In this document: positions 12,568 to 22,477 of the stretch, in pieces | Position numbering within the stretch: the stretch's first letter is position 1 | How the letters are laid out: the number at the start of each line of letters is the position of its first letter | DNA from: Lytechinus variegatus | Taxonomy: Eukaryota; Echinodermata; Echinoidea; Temnopleuroida; Toxopneustidae | Direction of reading: 5' to 3' | Length of the DNA: 64,000 bases | Assembly (NCBI RefSeq): GCF_018143015.1 | Contig: NC_054746.1 | Location: forward strand, 42,102,201-42,166,200 | Translations under genes and position numbers: made by a program | The notes under the pieces: model-generated | What the model saw: the letters and a program-made list of their open reading frames with translations, nothing else | What the model was told of the DNA's origin: nothing | Database searches by the model: none

Positions 12568-12915
12568 TTGACGAACACTTTGAGACATATCTGATTTAAG
12601 GATGGAACTATGAATAGATAGCTCCAGAGTTTAAGCATTTGTCACTAAGTGAGGCACTGAACTTGAAAATCCACGGATCCTTTATTCAAGCTGCTTTATT
12701 GGAGGGCATGACAATGAACTATTGTCCCGGGTGAGCAAAACGAACCATTAACTTGGAGGGGGCTCAGCATTGCGTATGTTGGAAAATTTCTATTTAAAAG
12801 GCTGGCAAAATTTGGGCCTTTTTAAAATAAAAATCTAATTTTGCAATGATTTTTTTTACATGTATGATATCAATAAATGAGATCATTTTCACCTTTATCC
12901 TTTCCTTTCGATTTC

Positions 12916-12936
12916 GGGGGGGGGGGGGGGGGGGGG
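12916..12936 (+). repeat. Poly-G tract (21 G)
   Basis: An uninterrupted run of 21 G, present in unit B, nearly matched in unit C (15476-15499, interrupted by one A) and absent from unit A. Such runs are prone to length change and to assembly error. Confidence 0.85.
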
Positions 12937-14497
12937 CAGAGCCCTCCAAGTCCCAGCCTATCTTAATGCCAATGGAAAAAATAAATATAAACCTCAAACT
13001 AAAATGAATATCCTCTCAAACAATGATTTATCGACACAAAACATTATTTGTTATTGAAGATTTAGATTTAGATTGAGATTCATTTATTTCCGTTCAACAA
13101 AATAATATAATCGGAGTAACAGTACAATACAGTCATGTTCAAAATAATACATAATAGTTCAAAGGCATTTCATAGGAAATATTGAAGTTAATTGAAGTTA
13201 AATTAACTTGCCAAGAAAAGCAGAGCTTGTAAAAAAAGGCAAGTCCCTAACTTAGTTCCAATACTAATTAACGTAACCTATATAGGCCTATACAAGAGAC
13301 CTTGAAGGGCAGAAAATGGAATCAATTTTGAAAACAAACAAACAAAACTAATGTAACCGGAACGTTATGAGCGTACAAGTTTGGGCCTAACCCTGGAAAT
13401 AGCAAGGTAGCTAGACACCTCCCTCCCTCTCCATGTCCCTTAATTCTATTCCCCCTCTCTCTTTGTTTTTCTCTCTCTCGTCCTCTCTCATACTACGGGT
13501 TTTTATTTTCAAAGCCTGTAAACTATTACACATTTTTTGGGAAAAAAAATCAATCATGTTCAGTTGAAATCTTCTTATCTCTCCCATGCAGTTAGATTGT
13601 AAGAGTGTGACTTGGCACAAGTTTTATACTCATTTATGTATATGATAATAATAATTATTACCAAATCTCACATACATTTATATGACTCGTTATCATTATA
13701 AACACACATTTGGTAATCGGGAGCTGAAATTATAACAATATGCTAATCCAAGTTAGCCGAAGTAAATTATGACATTATCATAAACTTAAATCATTTATAC
13801 CTTGGTCTTATATTGCAATTTTACGTGTGACAGAGCCAAATAACTAACGAATATATTTGATTTTGAAATTGAATTTATTTTGCATATTTCACATGTAAAC
13901 ATAATAATGATAATAATAATACAAAAACAATAAAACATCACAAGATTCAACATGACATATAAATCAGACATGACATCATTCATTTGTATCAAAATGATAC
14001 AGTGATTTGAAATCAAAGATAATTTTATTAATGTAAAATAAGAGGGAACCTGATATAAAAAAAAATAAGCAACGCTTGTTTATTCTGCATGAATTACACT
14101 ACTTACAAATATATATCGACAATCGATATGCAAAAATTGAATGCATGTTTGATATCGTGAGCACATTGTATACAGACTTTTTAAAATAAATATATTTATG
14201 TTTTTATCATTAATAATTAAGAATTACAATACTTACAAGATATTGCCATATTAAACGCATTCCTCCGGTAGAATCTTATAAAACAAAACGCCCCTTTTTT
14301 TAAGTGATGTTTCTCATATCACTTAGGGCTTGAAAGGAACATTGATGGTTCCCCCTCCCCCACCATTTTTTTTTTATTTTGTTGAACATTCGAATTTCAT
14401 CTTTTCTTTGCTTTGTATATAATTACAGCGATAGTCAGAAATTGAAAAGCAATTATTGAATCAATGCGTCAACCGATTATTAATTAGTGAATTATCG

Positions 14498-14832
14498 GAT
14501 GGTCTAATACCACTTGGTGAGTTCGTCCAACTTCACATAGTCTCAACCCATTTCGTCTACAATCAGTTCGTCTAATATCGAATTCGTCTTATTCCCAGGT
14601 GGTATAATAGCCAATTCATTTAATTCCCAGTTGGTCTAATGACCAGTTGGGCTAATTCTCACTTGGTCTAATATCCGATTCGTCTCATTCCCACTTGGTC
14701 TAATATCCATTTCGTCTAATGAGCAGTTGGGCTAAAACCATTTAGTATAATTTCCAGTTCGTCTAACACCACTTGGTCTAATTTCCACTTCGGCTAATTT
14801 TCACTTGGTCTTATTTACACTCCTTCTAATTG
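14498..14832. repeat. Degenerate GGTCTAAT minisatellite, unit B
   Basis: Almost base-for-base the same as the minisatellite of unit A, including its irregular variants (GGGCTAAT, GTATAAT). It was therefore copied with the whole unit and did not expand separately. Confidence 0.75.
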
Positions 14833-17392
14833 TCATGTATTCAGTTCATATTCATTTCAGGCCGGAGTACCCCTGTAATTGAAATTGTTCCGCGCAATTC
14901 CAGGAAAATTATAGGTATATGCATTCACCAGAATCATGACTATTGAGTGTAAAAGGAAAGTTTGAAAACAAACAAAATAATTTTTTGAATAGAATCTTCG
15001 CTGAGGAGCATCAGATCAACCACCATATGAAAGATATCAAGAAAAAGAAACGTTCTCCCCGGCGGGGAATCGAACCCCGGTCTCCCGCGTGACAGGCGGG
15101 GATACTCACCACTATACTACCGAGGATTGATGAGCACTTTGAGACATATCTGATTTAAGGATGGAACTATGAATAGATAGCTCCAGAGTTTAAGCATTTG
15201 TCACTAAGTGAGGCACTGAACTTGAAAATCCACGGATCCTTTATTCAAGCTGCTTTATTGGAGGGCATGACAAAGAACTATTGTCCCGGGTGAGCAAAAC
15301 GAACCATTAACTTGGAGGGAGCTCAGCATTGCGTATGTTGGAAAATTTCTATTTAAAAAGGCTGGCAAAATTTGGGCCTTTTTAAAATAAAAATCTGATT
15401 TTGCAATGATTTTTTTTACATGTATGATATCAATAAATGAGATCATTTTCACCTTTGTCCTTTCCTTTCGATTTCGGGGGGGGGGGGGGGGGGAGGGGGC
15501 AGAACCCTAAAAGTCCCAGCCCATCTTAATGCCAATGAAAAAAATAAATATAAACCTCAAACCAAAATGAATATCCTCTCAAACAATGATTTATCGACAC
15601 AAAACATTATTTGTTATTGAAGATTTAGATTGAGATTCATTTATTTCCGTTCAACAAAATAGTATAATCGGAGTAACATTACAATACAGTCATGTTCAAA
15701 ATAATTCATAATAGTTCAAAAACATTTCATAGGAAATATTGAAGGTAATTGAAGTTAAATTAACTTGCCAAGAAAAGCAGAGCTTGTAAAAAAAAGGCAA
15801 GTCCCTAACTTAGTTCCAATAATAATTAACGTAACCTATAGGCCTATACAAGAGACCTTGAAGGGCAGAAAAATGGAATCAATGCTGAAAACGAACGAAT
15901 GTAACCGGAACGTTATGAGCATATAAGTTTGGGCCTAACCCTGGAAAAGCACAGTAGCTAGACACCCCTCCCTCTCCATGTCCCTTAATTCTGTTCCCCC
16001 TCTCTCTTGTTTTTTCTCTCTCTCGTCCTCTCTCACACTACGTGTTTTATTTTCAAAGCCTGTAAACTATAACACATTTTTTGGGGAAAAAAATCAATCA
16101 TGTTCAGTTGAAATCTTTTTATCTCTCCCATGCAGTTAGATTGTAAGAGTGTGACTTGGCACACGTTTCATACTCATTTATGTATATGATAATAATAATT
16201 ATTACAAATCTCACATACATTTATTTGACTCGTTATCATTATAAACACACATTTGGTAATCGGGAGCTGAAATTATAACAATATGCTAATCCAAGTTAGC
16301 CGAAGTAAATTATGATATTATCATAAACTTAAATCATTTATACATTAGTCTTATTCTACAATTTTACGTTTGACAGAGCCAAATAACTAACGAATATATT
16401 TGATTTTGAAATTGAATTTATTTTGCATATTTCACATGTAAACATAATAATAATAATAATAATACAAAAACAATATAACATCACAAGATTCAACATGACA
16501 TATAAATTTGACATGAAATCTTTTATTTGTATCAAAATAATACAGTGATTGAAATCAAAGACAATTTTATTAATGTAAAATAAGAGGGAACCTGTTGTAA
16601 AAAATAAACGCTTGTTCAGTCTGCATGAATTACACTACTTACAAATATATATCGACAATCGATATGCAAAAATTGAATGCACGTTTTATATCGTGAGCAC
16701 ATTGTATACAGACTTTTTAAAATAAATATATTTATGTTTTTATCATAAATAATTAAGAATTACAATACTTACAGGATATTGCCATACAGACATTAATTAA
16801 ACGCATTCCTCCGATAGAATTTTATAAAACAAAACGCCCCTTTTTTTTCTTAGTGATGTTTCTCATATCACTAGGAAGATAGGGCTTGAAAGGAACATTG
16901 ATGGCTCCCCCCTCCCCCCACCATTTTTTTTTATTTTGTTGAACATTCGAATTTCATCTTTTCGTTGCTTTGTATATAATAAAAGCGATAGTCAGAAATT
17001 GAAAAGCAATTATTGAATCAATGCGTCAACCGATTATTAATTAGTGAATTATCGGATGGTCTAATACCACTTGGTGAGTTCGTCCAACTTCACATAGTCT
17101 CAACCCATTTCGTCTACAATCAGTTCGTCTAATATCGAATTCGTCTTATTCCCAGGTGGTATAATAGCCAATTCATTTAATTCCCAGTTGGTCTAATGAC
17201 CAGTTGTGCTAATTCTCACTTGGTCTAATATCCGATTCGTCTCATTCCCACTTGGTCTAATATCCATTTCGTCTAATGAGCAGTACATCTAAAACCATTT
17301 AGAATAATTTCTAGTTTGTCTCACACCACTTGGTCTAATTTCCACTTCGGCTAATTTGCACTTGGTCTTGTTTACATTTTCGTCTAATTGTC
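14833..17392. repeat. Tandem triplicated unit C (about 2.56 kb)
   Basis: Third copy. It begins at TCATGTATTCAG after unit B and carries the tRNA-Asp segment and poly-G tract. It shows slightly more differences than A and B show from each other, including several small indels. Its minisatellite diverges after about 17280 and continues beyond the unit to 17620, which suggests the array end. Confidence 0.83.
15055..15126 (-). tRNA. tRNA-Asp (anticodon GTC), copy 2
   Basis: Identical in sequence to the tRNA at 12496-12567, with the same flanks, because it lies in unit C of the triplication. The flanking DNA differs at a few positions (for example TGATGAGC versus TGACGAAC just upstream of the gene). 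Intact cloverleaf with GTC anticodon. Confidence 0.93.
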
Positions 17393-17620
17393 ATTTAATC
17401 TATTGACTGCATGGTCTAATTTATACTTGGTCTGAATTCCATTTAGCCCTCTTGGTCTAATATCTCATTGGTCTAATGAACACATGGTCTAATAGCCAAC
17501 GGTCTATTGACAAGCTGGGCTAATCGTTAAATTGGCTAATTTTCATTTCGTCTAATTGTTATATGGTCCAATGATCGTTTGGTCTAACACACTTGGTCTA
17601 ATGTCCATTTAGTCTAATAT
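17055..17620. repeat. Degenerate GGTCTAAT minisatellite, unit C, extended
   Basis: It starts like the minisatellites of units A and B but runs about 230 bp longer, with further units such as ACATGGTCTAATAG, CATTTCGTCTAATTG and TTTGGTCTAACAC. It is the longest version in the window and may be the ancestral array from which the shorter ones were copied. Confidence 0.75.
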
Positions 17621-18385
17621 AAAATCATTCATTATGATTTATTTGATCTAAAATTGACACATATGGTCATGGATAAATAAATACATCATGCATCAGTTAA
17701 TACATGTCACCAGGATCCGAAGGGGGTAGAGCCGGGGTAGGGGTGGTGGCGGGCACAAAACCTCACCGTGAAGGACAACCGATGACCGATGACGCTCATC
17801 GAATAAATTATTTTAATCAAATATAATTCTTATAATTAGGCCTACATCGATTATATCTATGATGCTGAAAATTATATCATACTCAAAATCATTACATCAC
17901 CGCATGCACATCGTGTGAACAATAAATTGGGGACCTTGTAGCTTATAATGGTCGAAGGCGTGGGGTTTCATCAGAATAACATTATTATGAAGAAAGGAAC
18001 GAAAATATAATGTAATTGATTTTGTGGATTCGTATTTGGTAAACATGTTTATGTTTTTTTTTTATAATTATGTTATGCTCCATTACGGACAATACTTGAA
18101 CTTAACAGAAAATAAGCAAATAGTTATGCAGTTTGGGGGATTCCAAAAGTTAAAAAGCTACTAGATCATGTAATTTTGTTTGGAATATTTTGTTAGTAGT
18201 CATTAATCTTATCTTCTCATTATTTTTTTCCTTCTATTTCTTCTCCTCCTCCTCCTTAAAATTGATGGGGGGGACAACGACCGTGCGATCCCTAAGATTA
18301 TGAATGTTGTTACCAGCAAAATATTTGAAAAAAATGCAGTTTTGTATGTGGTACCAAGATCAGTATTTTTCGATGTCGCATGCAT
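17621..18385. other. Intergenic DNA
   Basis: No gene recognised. A short G-rich patch (GGGGTAGAGCCGGGGTAGG) lies near 17724. Confidence 0.4.
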
Positions 18386-18856
18386 GTTTCTTTTCACCCT
18401 TATCTATCTTTTCGTTTTCCCTCTATTTTTCCATTTTCTTTCCCCTCCGTTTACCTTTTTTCCTTCTCTTTTCCTCCTCCTTTTCTCTTCCCTCTCCTTT
18501 CTTTTCCCTTCCTTTCCTCTGCCCTTTTCCTTTCGTTTTCTCTCTCATTTTCCCTCTCTCCTTTCTCTTTTGTTTTCATTTTCTCTCTAGTCAATTTCCC
18601 TTTTTTCTTTCCCTTCTTTCCCCTCTCCTTTCTTTTCCTTAATATTTTGTCTTCCCTTCCCCTCTACCTTGAATTCTTTCTTTGTTTCTCTCTTTCTCCC
18701 TTCCTTTCCTTCTTTTCCTTCATTTTCTTTCCCCTCTCCTCTCTCTTTTCCCTTCCTTTTCACTCTCCTTTCCTTTTTCTCTTCCCTTTCTCCGTAAGCT
18801 TCTGCTTTCTTTTTTTTCTTTCCCTTCTTTCTATCTCTCTCCCTTACTCTTTTTAC
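18386..18856 (+). repeat. 470-bp near-pure polypyrimidine tract
   Basis: The plus strand is almost entirely C and T, as irregular TTTC, CCCT and TCTC words with few purines. Overlapping open frames in several phases here encode only Phe/Ser/Leu/Pro strings (or Lys/Glu/Arg strings on the minus strand) and are artefacts of composition. Confidence 0.9.
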
Positions 18857-20381
18857 TAAAGATGTAAAGTGCTCCAAAGGAGCATTTTGCATTCTTCAAA
18901 TTTTGAAAGTTTCTCATCCAGTCACTATTAGCTTCCAACAATATTAGTCACTAACATAAATCTTTCAGGTCATTATACAAAATAAAAAATATTGCTCGCG
19001 CTTCGCGCTCGCAGTGGCTGTTGATTGAGATAAATAAATGATCTGTTCAATAAGATAACACGGAGCTTAAACATCCAGTGTTAATCTGTACAAATTATTC
19101 TTCTCCATATTTGAGTTTCATGTAATTTAGCGACATACGCATGCATGTTCATGATTAAAAGTGTTGATATTGAACATTTTTCAGCTCGCGCCACGCACTC
19201 GCGCTCATCAATAATATTGTTGAGTTATTTTATCATATATTATTTATTTTGTTTTATTTTGTTTTATTTACAGATACACATTATACTCGTAACAATATTC
19301 AAATTAATTACACTGAAAGTAATCCCCATACAATATCCAATATCAAATAAAAAAAAACCCCAACACATACACACATTAAAAAAAAGAGAGGAAAGAACAC
19401 CAGCTAATACCTTAGGATTATCAAAAGAAATCAAGTTTCTGTTAAAAGACTCTTAATTCTCATTAGCTGGCGCTAAAAGAGAACACTAACACAAAAATAC
19501 AGTTCAATAAATAACAAATAAAAATGACATTTGGAGACATAATTCGCAAATGCAGGTTTAGAAGGAAGGAAGAAAGAAAGAAAAATAGCGATGAAGAGAA
19601 GATTAGAAAAAAAGGAAAGAAAATAGGAATTAAGAAAACAAAAGCTGGATAAAAATGAAAAAGGAGAAATGGTGAAAGCAAATTCAGAAGAGAGGGTGAG
19701 AGTTTGAATGCACATGTCTCTCTCAGCCCTTGGAATCCAGAAGCGGGCAAAGCTATGAAAGCAAGTATATTTTAAGGCATTGCATCGGGCAAATTCCTGA
19801 GTAAATAATAATATATCTAGTTGCCTTTTCCTTGGGCATTGTAATGTTGTGGCATAATTTTATGCAAACAAAAAAGGCATTTAATCATAAAAGAAGTTGA
19901 CAAGTAAACCAATCTATTGTATATCGGGTAGATGTTCGAAAATTGTCAATTGTTAGATACCCATCCTTTTTATGGTTACCAAAAGTGCTGATAACGTCCA
20001 GTGATAATATTAGGATATTGAAAGTTTTCAGCTCGCGCTTCACGCCCCCAATCATTTTATTAGGTGAGATGTCATCTTCACGAGTCACTGCAAATGATCC
20101 TTTACAATTCAGTTGGGCCTATACATTAAAAAAATTTAGCTCGCGCTTCGCTAGCGATTATTTTACCTAATAGGTAAAATAATGATAATAATGTCCACCA
20201 TTGCCCCCCCCCATTAGCCCAACAAGTTTCAAAATCCTGTTGCCGCCACTCGTAATGTTTAAACCACTTTAAATTACCACTCATCATGCTCATAGGGTAT
20301 CGGACTATCATCATACATAATAAATCGAGCGTCACACTCATGATGATTCTTTCTTTTAAAACATAGATTCAATTCAATTCA
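18857..20381. other. Intergenic DNA with recurring CTCGCGCTTCGC words
   Basis: There is no gene. Four GC-rich islands share GCTCGCGC followed by TTCGC or CACGC: 18994-19012, 19183-19207, 20031-20048 and 20138-20156. Three of them follow an A/T-rich ending such as TTTTCA or TTTA. They stand out sharply from the AT-rich background. Confidence 0.5.
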
Positions 20382-20387
20382 TTTATT
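20382..20387 (-). promoter_or_regulatory. Candidate poly(A) signal for ARF-family gene B
   Basis: AATAAA on the minus strand, 107 bp downstream of the stop codon of the ARF gene ending at 20494. The distance is plausible for a short 3' UTR. Confidence 0.35.
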
Positions 20388-20493
20388 TTCTAGATGAAGA
20401 AACAGTTTTCAAAGCTGAGTGATTTCCTTTAGGGCATCGTCGGACATTGAGTCTTCTATTCCATTTTACTCTTAATATCCTTGGTGAGTGATA

Positions 20494-22477
20494 TTAAGAT
20501 TTCTTGTATTCTCTGATCATGTTTGATAATTCTTCTAGTCCTTCGTGCAAACCATCTCCAGTTGTGGCGCATGCGCCTTGGATATGCCAAGGATTCTGGG
20601 TAAGGTCGCGGAGTTGGAGCACGTCGATCAACTTAGTTACGTCATGTGCACCTTGAAAATAAGATGGAATGGAAATTGAATTAATAATACATATTTTGTC
20701 TTGTATTCAGTTCTTGCTCATACGTCCGATTTAAATGAAGAAAATAAAGTTTCCCTATCAGGCCTATGTGAGTCCTAATGATGTGTTGTTTGGAGCACAA
20801 TTGAAATTATACCTAGTCAATCGAGAAATATATCCCGATACAGTTATACTCGTTCAAAAAAAGAAGAAGAAGAATTGTATAAAGGATGATTCATTTTTAA
20901 AAGCAAAGTGGCAAAAGGTTGAAAAAAATCTGAAAACGAAAAAGGAAATAATTATAGTTATATGAAAAACAGGAACCCTTTAATAGAAGTCTGTTGAATA
21001 GATCGTGTTTATGGGCATATAGTCATTTTGATAGAGCTATATTATCTCTATGGCATGGAACTATAGTAGCTCCCATGGCATGATTAGGGCAAACATCGGC
21101 CATAATAATCTGTTGGTTTCTATACAGGACACCTTTTCTCTCTGGGTCGTAATATTGCAAGGAAGAGCGAAAAGAAAACTGAAAAACATCATAGAACTTT
21201 TTAATCGTTTGTCGTATATAGTGTTCAATCTTTCTCATAACTATCTACTTTTATGATATTTGCCCATTTTGTTAATTTTAATTCATGTTGGTTGATTCGG
21301 GATGCGCAACCGCCCCTATTTTGTGAAGTTTATCAACAGCAACATAATCATCAGAAAATATTCTTCTGATCATACACGACGTTTTGTGTTTTAGTTTTGG
21401 TTCCTCTAGGGGGCCTCTCCCATATGCTGCATGCGAAAATTCAAAATTCGAGGGACCCCCCTCGGGATCGCTGTCCATGTTTAGTAAAACAAAAGAAAAC
21501 ATTAACATGTTCGTTTGTATACTACCCATTTTAAATGTAAAGTAGATATTTCTGCTCGTTGATTTGCATTTTTATATTTCTGACTTGTATGTTGAAAATA
21601 ATGAAAAAAAAATGGCTTACCTGTCAGATCTTGTTTGTTGGCAAGGATTAAGATGGGTATATTTGCATCCATTTCATTAGCATACACCATATCGTGTAGT
21701 ACCTCTCTGGCTTCAGAGAAACGCTCTTGATCTTGACTGTCTACCACAAAGATAAATCCTTTAAAATGGAAAACAATATTGAAAAAAATAATTAACAGAC
21801 GAATGTAGAAACAAAGTAGGATATATGTATTCCAAGTCACTCAGCCTAAATGAAAATATACTAAAAATGACAACTACATAGCAACATCAATTTTCAACAA
21901 AACATTAAAGCCATGTTGTCCTTATTTACCTTGTGTTCCAGGGTAATAATGTTTCGAAAGTGGTCTGAGTTTATCAGAATATCCAATATCCCAGACGTCG
22001 AATGTTATCCCTGGTCCTGGTGTGATGGTCTCAATGTTGAATCCGATGGTCGGGATAACTGTCACTGTTTTATTCAGCTTTAGCCTGTATAGAATTGTGG
22101 TCTTTCCTGTTAATTTGATAGAATAATCATGTGGTATAATGTTATCGATTGATAATGTGAGCTTTATTCATAGAATTCCCATTGGTCGATCACGAGGGCT
22201 GAGAGGTAGCTATTTGGAATAAATTGCTCTCACTCTGTGGATGTCCGACCCCCCCCCCCATTTCCCCCTTATACTCTCAAGTGCAGATATCAAATAATCT
22301 GAAAGAGGGACCTGGCTATATATACTTTGTAAATTGTTGAAATATAAAGAAACAAGATTCGAGCCTCAGTATACCTGCTGCATCCAGACCAATCATTAAC
22401 AGCTTTGACGGACTCTCCACAGACATGCACTCAGTGAACAGACAAGCAGAACCCATCCGAGATAGAATACAACCCAT
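20494..22477 (-). CDS. Divergent ARF-family small GTPase, paralogue B (191 aa, 4 coding exons)
   Basis: The minus-strand exons are 22477-22375, 22106-21930, 21758-21621 and 20651-20494. Introns are GT-AG and all phase 1, at the same positions as in paralogue A; exons 2 and 3 have identical lengths (177 and 138 nt). The protein starts MGCILSRM, which offers Gly2 for myristoylation and Cys3 for palmitoylation. The P-loop [22 protein letters not shown] and CATTGDG are kept. The G3 motif reads WDIGYS where ARFs have WDVGGQ, so the catalytic Gln is Ser and the second Gly is Tyr. The family predicts slow or absent GTP hydrolysis, or a changed GTP switch. The frame is intact, so this looks like a diverged working gene and not a pseudogene. 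Exon 4 is strikingly similar to that of A at the DNA level. Confidence 0.88.

Larger units (their letters stand above)
12273..14832. repeat. Tandem triplicated unit B (about 2.56 kb)
   Basis: Second head-to-tail copy, again starting TCATGTATTCAG directly after the minisatellite of unit A. It carries the 237-bp tRNA-Asp segment and a 21-base poly-G tract (12916-12936). Length is the same as unit C (2560 bp), and the order of every recognisable block is the same. Confidence 0.85.

Noticed and set aside
18300-18892. Several overlapping long open frames on both strands
   Set aside because: All come from the C/T-only tract. They encode only low-complexity strings and no frame stands out.
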